A stretch of DNA of 64,000 nt from Glutamicibacter mishrai (GCF_012221945.1 NZ_CP032549.1:558001-622000); one strand, 5' to 3'; shown: positions 28,316 to 36,730, counted from the stretch's first letter. Notes: generated by a model not told the origin, from the letters alone. Program-made: numbers and translations.

Positions 28316-28752
28316 CTATTTGTTCAAGTACCACGGCGGGGTTGGCATCGCGCCGAGCTTCTTTTTGACCTCGTCGTTGTACATGGTCAATGCGATTTCA
28401 TCCAGGCTTTGCGAGCTAATCGCAGCCACCAGCTATACCGTTTGTAAAACTCCATCCAATTCTCAGGCCGGACGCGTTTGAATACCGGGGCGGTATGGAT
28501 TCCGTATACTTCGTGCCCGAGCTCTTGATACATGAGTTGCGTAGGTTCGACCGGTGCATACGGGGTAGGGAAATGACAGCCCTCGCACCCCAGCTGCTTA
28601 TTTCGTCTTGCATACCTACGTGCAATTTCCTCCTCGCATAAGAAGCGCAAACCCGGGTGACGATAAATACTAATGACCAACCAGAAATCGCGTTCTCTGA
28701 GCTTGCGTTCAAATTCCGGAAGCACCTCGGCAAGCTGTCGATTACTGGCATC
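28316..28752 (-). pseudogene. Frameshifted remnant of an unknown gene
   Basis: The minus-strand frame from about 28752 reads DASNRQLAEVLPEFERKLRERDFWLVIS and continues through CEEEIARRYARRNKQLGCEGC to PENWMEFYKRYSW, then ends early at 28387. The neighbouring frame from about 28425 reads LVAAISSQSLDEIALTMYN and DEVKKKLGAMPTPPWYLNK, to a TAG at 28316, and looks like the true C-terminus. A single frameshift near 28425 would join them. No start codon stands at the head of the first part (an in-frame TAG lies just upstream), so the 5' end also looks damaged. I do not recognise the family. Low GC compared with the flanking operons. Confidence 0.6.
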
Positions 28753-28973
28753 ATTCCCCTACCTGGCAAAGGCTATCCTAGTATCTGCTTTTGTCCTGAT
28801 TGCTGAATCGCCCTCCACCGAGTTCTGGCATGCCACCAAGCCAATAACCTGACTGCTCAGCAATTTACTTCAACGCCCCGAAATAGATGCGCGGAACCGT
28901 AACGGGATTAGCCTCCGAACTACGGCGATAAGCAACGAATCGGTTTCCTAAAAGTCGGCGGCTGGACTGATTT
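28753..28973. other. Intergenic region downstream of the levan fructotransferase gene
   Basis: No open frame of substance and no clear terminator. Probably debris linked to the broken gene beside it. Confidence 0.3.
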
Positions 28974-30533
28974 CTAAATGTAATCAGTAAATTCCTTCAC
29001 GGTGATCCCAGAGAAGTTCGCCGAACCTCCGTCAGAGTACAACGAGATGCCGGTGTCCCCCTCAGTGAAGTGCACCTGCTGAGAGATCACAGTATGTCCT
29101 GCATTCACGAACACCTCCACGCTTTGAGTGTCCACGAAGATTCGCAAGTGAACTGAACGAGCTCCAGCTTCAATGGGCGCAGCAGCCCGTGTATATGGAC
29201 TCAGCGAGTATCCGGCCAAGTCGGAGGGTCCGCGATCCACATAAAGTTCGTCTCCGTACTTGCCGACATTTGTGTGCCGAGTTCCGTCGGAGGAACGCCC
29301 AACAGATACTCCGACGTTAGCGGCTGAGTCCCAGCTGATGTCTAGTTCAAGTTCGTAGGCTCGCCCGTTCCATGGAAGGACGAAACTCCCTTCAACGCTC
29401 TGATCCGCAAAAGAAGCTGAAGTCGTCGCGTACTCAGACAACGCGCTTACCGGACTACTGAGCAACGCGTATCTGCCATCACCCTGTACCGCCAGTTCCA
29501 GTTCACGCACGATGGAGTTTTGCCCGTTGTAGCCGTCGGTGGAATCGGTGGGTACATCGCGATTCGCATACTTCCAGTTATTCATCCAACCGATGGCAAG
29601 GCGTCGTGTGTCAGGATTCTGGGCAGAAGGCCACGTAACCGCCCCGTACCAGTCCCAACCCCAATCCAGCCATTGCGGTTCAAGATCATCAGCTACGAAC
29701 TGCTCCCCATCCCAGCTGCCTGTCCAGTAGGCATAAGTCATGGGAAGGCCAATACTGTACGCATCCATGCTTGCGCCAAGCACCCAGTGTCTTGTTCCAT
29801 CATCCGCAGTCATTTCAAATAGGTCAGGGCATTCGATTCCGCCCAGATCATGATTCGGATAATCAAAGTTCCGCTTCAGCTGCCATTCACGCAGGTTCTT
29901 TGAGGTGTAAAAAACTGCGTACCGGGCGCGTCCGATGACACATACCCATTCGTTGCGCGCTGAGTCCCAATGAATCTTCGGATCTCTGAACCACTCTGCA
30001 TTCTCTATCTCAGCCTGTGTGGTGGCGCTTCGACCATCGGTATTGATGATGACAGGCTCCGGCAAACCGGTGAAGGTGTAACCACCATCTGTCGACCAAT
30101 AGAGATATTGCTCCTGGTACTTGCGAATGCCGTCCGTTGGCTGGGTAGCCAAGGCAACGATGGCTCCGGCACCAAATCCAGCCGTGTTGGATTCATCGAT
30201 GACTGCTGAACCTGTCCATACTGGAAAGTTCGGTTGTTGCCCAATGGCTACTCCGTGATGTGTGAATGACACGCCATCGTTGGTTGTCGCGTGGTCCCAG
30301 TCGCCGGGTCCGTTATTTATCTCTGAGTGCAGGTAGTACAGATGGTATTTGCCGTCGAGATACACCGGACGTTGCGGGTCGCATAACCAACCGGCTGGTG
30401 GGGTCATATGATAAAAAGCCCGCTGGGAGCCCTGTGCTATTGCTGCCGTCGGCAGCGCACCGGCGGCATAGAGTCCGAGCGCTCCTACGCCAGCGATTTG
30501 AATCAAACTACGTCGAGAAATTTCGTGCATCAT
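28974..30533 (-). CDS. lftA: Secreted levan fructotransferase (GH32, DFA IV-forming)
   Basis: Predicted to cut beta-2,6-linked levan from the end with intramolecular transfer, releasing difructose anhydride IV. The start is ATG 30533 behind GAGGAA. Residues 1-35 form a Tat signal (SRRSLIQIAGVGALGLYAAG). The GH32 nucleophile motif has the unusual form WLCDPQRPV, as I remember it for Arthrobacter levan fructotransferases. The other two catalytic motifs are WFRDPKIHWD and IECPDLFE. YLHSEINNGPGDWDHATTNDG and FPVWTGSAVIDESNTAGFGAG also match that group. A C-terminal beta-sandwich completes 519 residues. It lies 116 nt behind the LacI gene of the levan operon and may have its own promoter. A levanbiose-forming exo-levanase is the alternative. 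Confidence 0.75.
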   Translation of the reverse strand: MMHEISRRSLIQIAGVGALGLYAAGALPTAAIAQGSQRAFYHMTPPAGWLCDPQRPVYLDGKYHLYYLHSEINNGPGDWDHATTNDGVSFTHHGVAIGQQPNFPVWTGSAVIDESNTAGFGAGAIVALATQPTDGIRKYQEQYLYWSTDGGYTFTGLPEPVIINTDGRSATTQAEIENAEWFRDPKIHWDSARNEWVCVIGRARYAVFYTSKNLREWQLKRNFDYPNHDLGGIECPDLFEMTADDGTRHWVLGASMDAYSIGLPMTYAYWTGSWDGEQFVADDLEPQWLDWGWDWYGAVTWPSAQNPDTRRLAIGWMNNWKYANRDVPTDSTDGYNGQNSIVRELELAVQGDGRYALLSSPVSALSEYATTSASFADQSVEGSFVLPWNGRAYELELDISWDSAANVGVSVGRSSDGTRHTNVGKYGDELYVDRGPSDLAGYSLSPYTRAAAPIEAGARSVHLRIFVDTQSVEVFVNAGHTVISQQVHFTEGDTGISLYSDGGSANFSGITVKEFTDYI

Positions 30534-30649
30534 TGCGCGTTCCTCACTCGTTCCGGAGTACGCGTCACTGCGAAACCGGGACGGGAAAATATTAGATAGT
30601 CCGGCCAATCTGAAATGTGCCGGTCAATGGGTTGGGTAAAGAGGTTTGG
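30534..30649 (-). promoter_or_regulatory. Leader/promoter region of the levan fructotransferase gene
   Basis: Contains an A/T-rich TATCTAATATTTT stretch on the minus strand and an imperfect palindrome TTAGAT-N11-ATCTGAA (about 30593-30616) centred near CCGG. A half site TTGACCGG (near 30622-30629) recalls the operators of the operon upstream. No clean -35/-10 pair can be named. Confidence 0.3.
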
Positions 30650-31669
30650 TCAGACGGACTGTCGACGGATCGCCGGACATTCAATCAAATACATCTCGTC
30701 ATCCTGTTCAGGTTCCAGGCCTAAGAGAACTCGAATTCCTGCCGCACCCAATTCGTAGTGAGGCAGGGCAACCGTGGACAATGGCGGCCGCAAGTGGGCG
30801 GCAATCACTTCCTGGTTATCAAACCCGACAACAGCCATGTCTTTGGGAACATCAAGGCCTTGTTCTCGCAGCCCGTCGTAGAGCCCCATAGCCACGCGGT
30901 CATTGTGGCAGAATACTGCAGTCGCGCCAGAGGCGATGATCGCTGCGGTCGCCTCGTAACCGCCCTCCTGCTCAGGCACGGCAGGGATCACTAGGGACTC
31001 GTCGAAGTCGATTTCTGCTGCTTCGAGAGCCGAGCGATAACCGGCTAATCGTCCTGTCAGCGCTGGTGACGGGGTTGTCGTGTTGATGAAGGCGATACGT
31101 TGATGGCCAGCGGTAATGAGTTCCTCAGTAGCGGTCTTTCCGCCTTGTTGTTCATTAGGCACCACTGCCGGTAATCCGCTGCCCGTTGAGAAGCAGTCAA
31201 CCAGGACAGTATCTGTCTGATGCAATGATTCCGGGACGTCAATTTCGCGGTGATACCAGGTGGAGTACAAGATGCCTTTGACCTGGTGCTCCAGCATCAT
31301 GGCTATCGCATCGTTTTCAGCTGCTTGATTGCCCTCGGTATTCGCGACCAACAGAACGTATCCATGTTTCCATGCTTCGTCCTGGGCGCCGTGAATGATC
31401 TGTCCTGCGAAGGGCGTGGTTGCGATGGCATCGGCTACAAGACCGATAAACCGTGATGACCCGACCGATAGCGTCTTGGCCAATGCATTAGTGCGATATC
31501 CCAGATGATCAATAGCTTCATGAACGCGTTGCCGGGTCTCCTCGCCAATGCGCGCCCCTTCTTTGTTATTCACCACGTGCGAGACGGTAGCCACGGAGAC
31601 GGCGGCTTCTTTCGCGATGTCGCGCATCGTGACAGGTGCACCGTGTTTGTGCTGTCTTTCTCTGCTCAT
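30650..31669 (-). CDS. LacI family regulator of the levan operon
   Basis: A 339-residue LacI/GalR regulator. The DNA-binding part is VTMRDIAKEAAVSVATVSHVVNNKEGARIGEETRQRVHEAIDHLGYRTNALAKTLSVG, and the sensor domain ends with VFCHNDRVAMGLYDGLREQGLDVPKDMAVVGFDNQEVIAAHLRPPLSTV. ATG 31669 overlaps the TGA of the permease gene before it, so it is the fifth gene of the operon. Upstream frame extension to 31882 is only the permease read in another frame. The two TTAACC-GGTTAA-like sites at the operon promoter are its likely targets. The effector is probably a levan breakdown product. Confidence 0.88.
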   Translation of the reverse strand: MSRERQHKHGAPVTMRDIAKEAAVSVATVSHVVNNKEGARIGEETRQRVHEAIDHLGYRTNALAKTLSVGSSRFIGLVADAIATTPFAGQIIHGAQDEAWKHGYVLLVANTEGNQAAENDAIAMMLEHQVKGILYSTWYHREIDVPESLHQTDTVLVDCFSTGSGLPAVVPNEQQGGKTATEELITAGHQRIAFINTTTPSPALTGRLAGYRSALEAAEIDFDESLVIPAVPEQEGGYEATAAIIASGATAVFCHNDRVAMGLYDGLREQGLDVPKDMAVVGFDNQEVIAAHLRPPLSTVALPHYELGAAGIRVLLGLEPEQDDEMYLIECPAIRRQSV

Positions 31670-32583
31670 CCCTTGGTTGCTCCGCTTTCCAGGCCTTGGA
31701 TCATGGCCTTGTTTAGCACGAGGAATACCAAGAGCAATGGGGTCACCGAGACGCAGACGGCTGCAAAGGTGGCTGTCCAGTCGGTATTTCCCATGGCGCC
31801 AATGTAATTCTGCAAGCCTAGCGGAATAGTTTTCAGCCCGTCGGAGAGCACAAAGGTATTGGCGAAGATGAAATCGTTCCAAATGAAAATGCTGTTGACC
31901 AGCACCACTGTGACGATGGTATTCAATGACAGCGGGAAGGTGATCTGGGTGAAAATTCGATATGGTCCAGCCCCATCAAGTGAAGCTGCTTCATAGGTTT
32001 CTCGTGGAATGAATCCGTAGAAGGACGAGAACAGGTAAATCGACATAGGAAGCGAGAATGCCGCCAGCGGGACAATCATTGACAGGTGTGTATCGAGCAG
32101 TCCAACTTTCGAATAGTCAATGAACAGCGGAACCAAAGCAATCTGTACCGGAACGATAATGCCCAGCATGAACAATGCCCTGACCAAAGAGCTCAGGCGG
32201 AAGCCTAGAACTTCCAAGGCGAATGCCGCCATCATTCCTGCTACGACAATGAGTGCACTGGCTCCTAAGGTGACGATGAGGCTATTGACGATATTCTGTC
32301 CGAGATTGCCGGTCTCGAATGCCCTCGAATAGTTTTCCAGCGTGAATTCGCTCGGCCATGAAAAGGCGTTGCCGCCAGCAAAATCTGCTGCCGTACGGAA
32401 GCTGGTCAGGAACATCCACAGCAATGGGTAGACCTGGCCGATGACGATGAGCACGACAGTAATCGTCAACAGTGAACGGTGGACCCGAACCTTGCGGGAT
32501 TTTCCTTGGGCCGGCGTGGGCGGTTTGCTGACGGGCGGCTGAATCATGGTTTCCTCCGTCTCAGCTTCAACTGTCGTGGTCAC
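31666..32583 (-). CDS. Carbohydrate ABC transporter permease, MalG type
   Basis: The second membrane subunit of a sugar importer, about 305 residues and six expected helices. The cytoplasmic coupling loop ETYEAASLDGAGPYRIFTQITFPLSLN is the EAA motif that docks the ATPase. GTG 32583 is behind GGAAG and overlaps the stop of the first permease gene (GTGA). The first 35 residues are hydrophilic, longer than in MalG. Works with the permease at 32580 and the binding protein at 33532. No ATPase gene is nearby. Confidence 0.92.
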   Translation of the reverse strand: MTTTVEAETEETMIQPPVSKPPTPAQGKSRKVRVHRSLLTITVVLIVIGQVYPLLWMFLTSFRTAADFAGGNAFSWPSEFTLENYSRAFETGNLGQNIVNSLIVTLGASALIVVAGMMAAFALEVLGFRLSSLVRALFMLGIIVPVQIALVPLFIDYSKVGLLDTHLSMIVPLAAFSLPMSIYLFSSFYGFIPRETYEAASLDGAGPYRIFTQITFPLSLNTIVTVVLVNSIFIWNDFIFANTFVLSDGLKTIPLGLQNYIGAMGNTDWTATFAAVCVSVTPLLLVFLVLNKAMIQGLESGATKG

Positions 32584-33539
32584 GAGTCTTCCTTTCGTCG
32601 CAGCATCAGAAGGATCAGGCCGACGGCTACGAGGCACTCAATCACTATGAATACAGAGATGGCACTGGCGTAGCCGTAGTCGGTGTGTACAAAGGCCGTC
32701 TTGTACATGTAGGTTGTCAGCAGTTCCGAAGACTGGCCAGGACCGCCATTGGTCAAAAGGTATGGAATGTCGAAACCACGCAGGGCAAAGGTGGTGGCCA
32801 TGATGGTGGTAGTGGTCCAGACCGGCCGGATATGCGGGAAGCGGACGTTCCAGAAGACCTGCCACCAAGAGGCACCGTCCAAACGAGCGGCTTCTTCAAG
32901 TTCGCGTGGCACCGAGATCAGTGCCGCGTAAATGATCAGCATGTACAAGCCGGTGTAGCGCCATCCTTCAGGAATGGATACCGCAGCAAGCACCGTCTGG
33001 ACGTTTGATAGCCAGGCGGTCTGCAAATGGCCTAGGCCAACCCACTCCAGCAACTGATTGATCATGCCCACTGGCTCCAGCGAATAGATTCGCAGGAACA
33101 AGAAGCCAATGGCCACGGTGGAGATCACTGCTGGCAGCAGGTAGAGGGTCTTGACCAGTTCTCGTGCCTTGGGAAGTGCGGTGAGCAGGCTGGAAACTAC
33201 TAGCGCTCCCCCAAGCTGCAGGACCAAGCAGATCACGAGGTAGCCCACTGCGTTGCCAAAGGCTGTCCAGAAAACGTCATCGCGGGAAAGCATCTTTACG
33301 TAGTTATCAAGGCCTACGAAAGCCATGTCGGTGATGCCGTCCCAGCTGAAGAAGCTCAGGACCAGTGACTGGACGATGGGAAGGAGAACAGCAACACCGT
33401 AAATGACCAGTGGAGGCAATAAGAACACAGCCACGGACAGCTTGGAACGGCGGGGCAACATGGAAAGTGCTGGCTTCTTGCGCTTCCGGCGAGCGCGCAC
33501 CGCTCGTGTTGGTTCCGCGGTTTGCAGGATGCTACTCAC
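32580..33539 (-). CDS. Carbohydrate ABC transporter permease, MalF type
   Basis: The first membrane subunit of the importer, 319 residues with six helices starting near residue 35 (VAVFLLPPLVIYGVAVLLPIVQSLVLSFF). The EAA loop reads RELEEAARLDGASWWQVFWNVRFPHIRP. The first 30 residues are strongly basic, as often found on the cytoplasmic side. It overlaps the binding-protein gene by 8 nt and the second permease by 4 nt, so all three are cotranslated. The substrate is inferred to be a levan-derived sugar, from the enzymes encoded on both sides. Confidence 0.92.
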   Translation of the reverse strand: MSSILQTAEPTRAVRARRKRKKPALSMLPRRSKLSVAVFLLPPLVIYGVAVLLPIVQSLVLSFFSWDGITDMAFVGLDNYVKMLSRDDVFWTAFGNAVGYLVICLVLQLGGALVVSSLLTALPKARELVKTLYLLPAVISTVAIGFLFLRIYSLEPVGMINQLLEWVGLGHLQTAWLSNVQTVLAAVSIPEGWRYTGLYMLIIYAALISVPRELEEAARLDGASWWQVFWNVRFPHIRPVWTTTTIMATTFALRGFDIPYLLTNGGPGQSSELLTTYMYKTAFVHTDYGYASAISVFIVIECLVAVGLILLMLRRKEDS

Positions 33540-34866
33540 CGACGTTCTCCTTGAGCGCAGCGTCCATCGTGGTGATGAACTCGTCTGGGGTGATGTCGCC
33601 TTGGACCAGTAAAGTCAGTTCCTGCTGGAGGCGAGTATTGGTTGCCGGGTCCAGCTGCGTATCCCATGGCATAGCGATGTCGGTGCCGACTTCATCGGCT
33701 TGCTTGATGGCCTTGTCGAATACCTTGGTTGCATTCTTGGGGATGGCGGTCTTGGCATCGGTGGTTGGTGACAGTGCACCGGTGGATGCGTAGAGCTCCG
33801 GGTAGCGGTCCAGCGCAAATGCGAGGAAGTCGCGAACCAGCGGATCATAGGTCTTTGCATTCACGGCCATGCCGATTCCCGATGGGCTGACGTATTCGTT
33901 GTCTGCCGTTGCCGAGCCCTCGATGGTTGGCAGCGTGAAGTAGTCAACGTCATCTCGCACACCGGCATCCAGCGTATCGGTGGCCAGGTTGTTCAGCTCC
34001 CAGGTGCCGATATTGTAGACACCGGCCTTGCCGCTGGTGAACAGACCCTGGGCATCCGAATATCCGGCTGCCGAGAATCCCTTCTGGAAACACCCTGCCT
34101 TGCCCAGATCGGAGAGCCATTGTGCAGCTGCCTTGCCTTCTGGATCAGAGAACTTCGCTTCTCCGGTCTTGAGCTTCTGGATGTACTCCGGCCCTGACAT
34201 GCGGAATGGGTAGTACGACATGTAGCGTTCCAGTGGCCATTGGTCTTTGCCATTCAATGCAATGGGCGTGACGCCCTCGTCCTTCAGCGCCTTGCACATG
34301 GCTGGGAAGTCATCGAGAGATGCGGGGACTTCTACCCCGGCCTTCTTGAAGACGTCTTTGTTGTACCAGAAGACTTCCAGCTGGAATTCAAATGGAACCA
34401 TGTACAGCGAACCATCATCGAACCGCTGATAGTTCAATGCCGCCTCGCGGTATTCATCGTCCAAGTCCAGATCCTTCAGCAGCTTGTCCGCATCAACCAT
34501 CTGTCCTGAGCTGGCCAGCTTCTGGGCGAATGGCGTGGCATCAGTATCAAACAGCTCTGGAAGCTTCTTGGCGGCTGCCAAGGTCTCATACTTCTGGATG
34601 TAGGACGGTCGGTCCGGAGTGGTGATCAGGTTCAGTGAAAAGCCCGGGTGGGTTTTTGCGTATTCATCAGCAATCTTCTCCATGGTGGTGATGACTCCGC
34701 CGTCGGCGGGACGCGAGAGCAGCCAGGAGATTTCGCGTGGCTTGATCTCGCCTTCGGGGTTCACGTTGGTTGGGTCTGCTCCTGAGCCTCCGCCACAGTT
34801 GGAAAGGGCTAGGGCGGCAACAGCGAGAATGGGCAGAAACTTGAGTCGACGTGATGCTTTGGACAT
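33532..34866 (-). CDS. ABC transporter extracellular sugar-binding lipoprotein
   Basis: The family-1 solute-binding protein that delivers the sugar to the two permeases. The 444-residue precursor begins with a basic MSKASRRLKFLPI and a hydrophobic stretch, ending in LSNC, the probable lipidation Cys (Asn before Cys is unusual for a lipobox but occurs). The mature protein has the common pattern with FDTDATPFAQKLASSGQM and a C-terminal GDITPDEFITTMDAAL helix. ATG 34866 with GGAG upstream is preferred over 34908. Second gene of the operon, 59 nt after the GH32-like gene. The ligand is likely difructose anhydride IV or a small levan oligosaccharide (inference). Confidence 0.9.
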   Translation of the reverse strand: MSKASRRLKFLPILAVAALALSNCGGGSGADPTNVNPEGEIKPREISWLLSRPADGGVITTMEKIADEYAKTHPGFSLNLITTPDRPSYIQKYETLAAAKKLPELFDTDATPFAQKLASSGQMVDADKLLKDLDLDDEYREAALNYQRFDDGSLYMVPFEFQLEVFWYNKDVFKKAGVEVPASLDDFPAMCKALKDEGVTPIALNGKDQWPLERYMSYYPFRMSGPEYIQKLKTGEAKFSDPEGKAAAQWLSDLGKAGCFQKGFSAAGYSDAQGLFTSGKAGVYNIGTWELNNLATDTLDAGVRDDVDYFTLPTIEGSATADNEYVSPSGIGMAVNAKTYDPLVRDFLAFALDRYPELYASTGALSPTTDAKTAIPKNATKVFDKAIKQADEVGTDIAMPWDTQLDPATNTRLQQELTLLVQGDITPDEFITTMDAALKENVGE

Positions 34867-34925
34867 GAGGGTTTTCTCCATTGAAGTGGTGGTGCAAGTG
34901 GATAGCAAGCGACTAGTCGTCTTGG

Positions 34926-36401
34926 TTAGGCCGAAGGTGAAAAAGCCTTGTTCTCATCAGCAGAGGGCACGGTCTTCTCGTGAACTCGTGATGCAACGGT
35001 GAACTGTGAAATCGTGAATGCACCTTCGCCTACGAAGGCGCCTGCACGGCCTGTTGGCCTGTTATACAGTCGAGTGCTCAGTACGGTGGCGTCATCCAGG
35101 GTTGCGACGCACAGATTTCCATCAACAATGATGTCGAGCTCGTGCACTCCTGGCCCGATCGGGCAGGGGCGTTCGAGTTCAATAGCGAAGGGCACGTCTC
35201 CATCGATATGCCATTGCTCAGTACCAGGGGCCCGTCGGGGCCACTGGTCCAGAACCAGTCTTCCGCGCTGCGGTTCCAGGCGTAGTGCGTAGCCTTCGTC
35301 GCCATCTTCGCTGGCTCGCAGCAGCACTCCGGCTTCGCGGGTTCCTTCTTCAATCTCAAAGCGGGCTTGCAGCCGGAAGGCCTCTGGGGTGTCTGTTGTG
35401 GTGAGGACATCTGCGTAGCCATCGTGCGCTACCAGCCGGATTCCCGGGGGCACTGCCTGCTTCGCGTCACCGAACGTTGAGCGGAATTCTTCAGGCGGAT
35501 GGAAAGCCAGGGTTCCATCTGCTTTCTGTTCTGCTTCAAGGACGGACAGCGTGCCGGCCCATTGCCAGGCTCCTTCATCACGCGATTCTTCTTTGGAAGC
35601 TATCCAGCCGAAGAAGAACCTGCGGCCATCGCGTGCAGCGGACTTTGAAGCGTAGTAGGCCCGGCCATCGAGGGTGTCATATTCCGGGACAATCCATGGA
35701 CCGTTGAGGGTCCGTGACATCCGGTATCTGGTGGTGAAAGCGTCGCTGAATTCTGAGTAGACCAGGTACCACCAGTCTCCCCATTGGAAGACTTCCGGGC
35801 ATTCGTGAGCGATGTATCGTCGTGGATCCCAGAATGGTTCTACTGGTTCCCAGTGCGCCAGGTCTGTGGAGGTACATTGTGCGATGACTCCGCGACGGCG
35901 TTCTGGGCCGCTGTTGTGGCGGGCGGTGATCAACATGCGCCACAGGCCCGTTTCGGCATCCCAGAAGACGTAAGGATCACGCCAGTCTCCTGTCTCATAG
36001 CCAGCGCTGGCTCCGAAGGTATCTTCCGGGTGGCGCTGCCATGAGTTCATGCCGTCGTTGCTGGTCGCATGCATGACCAGCTGCAAGGCGCGTCCATCGT
36101 TTCCGAGCTTCTTGGGGTTCTGGCCCGTGTAGAACGCGTGATGAGTTCCTTTGAAGTCAACGACGATGCTGCCGGTGTAGATGTTGTAGTCATCTGCCGT
36201 TGCCCCGCCGGAGGCAATGGATTCGCCTGTTTCGCGGAAGTTCACTACGTCATCGGTCATGATGCGGTGCCATGGCATGCCGCCCTGCGCAGCCTCGCGG
36301 CCTTCATGCAGATAGAAGAGATGGAACACTCCATCTTCTTGCCAGGGAATGACATCGCCTACCCACGCTCCGTTGGGCTGGTAGAACCCTTGTGCTGTCA
36401 T
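34926..36401 (-). CDS. Cytosolic GH32-like glycosidase, candidate DFA IV/levan-oligosaccharide hydrolase
   Basis: The first gene of the levan operon encodes a 491-residue five-bladed propeller enzyme without signal peptide. The catalytic triad is visible in a divergent form: GAWVGDVIPWQEDGVFHLFYLH (Asp nucleophile in GDVIPW instead of NDPNG), DWRDPYVFWD and HECPEVFQW. A beta-sandwich of about 170 residues follows. This variant belongs to a group annotated only as GH32/GH43-like. Because it shares an operon with an importer and lies beside a levan fructotransferase, I infer that it opens imported difructose anhydride IV or levanbiose to fructose. ATG 36401 is chosen (AGGCAA upstream); a longer start at 36440 would run across the second operator. 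Confidence 0.75.
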   Translation of the reverse strand: MTAQGFYQPNGAWVGDVIPWQEDGVFHLFYLHEGREAAQGGMPWHRIMTDDVVNFRETGESIASGGATADDYNIYTGSIVVDFKGTHHAFYTGQNPKKLGNDGRALQLVMHATSNDGMNSWQRHPEDTFGASAGYETGDWRDPYVFWDAETGLWRMLITARHNSGPERRRGVIAQCTSTDLAHWEPVEPFWDPRRYIAHECPEVFQWGDWWYLVYSEFSDAFTTRYRMSRTLNGPWIVPEYDTLDGRAYYASKSAARDGRRFFFGWIASKEESRDEGAWQWAGTLSVLEAEQKADGTLAFHPPEEFRSTFGDAKQAVPPGIRLVAHDGYADVLTTTDTPEAFRLQARFEIEEGTREAGVLLRASEDGDEGYALRLEPQRGRLVLDQWPRRAPGTEQWHIDGDVPFAIELERPCPIGPGVHELDIIVDGNLCVATLDDATVLSTRLYNRPTGRAGAFVGEGAFTISQFTVASRVHEKTVPSADENKAFSPSA

Positions 36402-36421
36402 GGCTTGCCTGTTCTTTGAGG

Positions 36422-36477
36422 TTAATCGGTTAAGCACCAACCTTAGTGGCGTGCATCACAGATGGTCAACCGGTTAA
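36422..36477 (-). promoter_or_regulatory. Promoter of the levan operon with two LacI operators
   Basis: On the minus strand TTGACC (36469-36464) and TAAGGT (36445-36440) are 18 nt apart. TTAACCGGTTGA (36477-36466) covers the -35 box, and TTAACCGATTAA (36433-36422) lies just behind the expected start of transcription. Two near-identical palindromes flanking a promoter suggest looping or cooperative repression by the LacI protein of the operon. Confidence 0.75.
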
Positions 36478-36575
36478 TCAAAGTTTTCTTCAGTATTTTT
36501 TCTGATGCTGAAATGACCTTGAAAACACCCAATGAAGACAAGTTCGCGACTTCAGCTAAGACGTAGACGTAAACA

Positions 36576-36623
36576 GAAATGGCATTGGCACTGCATCATT
36601 TGATGCAGTGCCAATGCCATTTC
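36576..36623 (-). terminator. Long hairpin behind tsaD
   Basis: A perfect 23 bp inverted repeat with a 2-nt centre. On the minus strand it lies about 108 nt behind the tsaD stop and is followed by TGTTTACG rather than a long T run. Probably the end of the alr-tsaE-tsaB-rimI-tsaD transcript; the stem is unusually long. Confidence 0.65.
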
Positions 36624-36730
36624 GCGGAAGCGTTTTCTGGAGACCTTCGAGCACGCCAATTGCGTGGCGCCGCCGGATCAGCGTGTCCGCGTATGTGAAT
36701 ACTCGGGACCCAAAGGCGAATCCGAGACGA

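Noticed and set aside
31670..31882. N-terminal extension of the levan LacI protein
   Set aside because: The extra residues are the permease gene read in another frame. The helix-turn-helix starts just after ATG 31669, which overlaps the permease stop.
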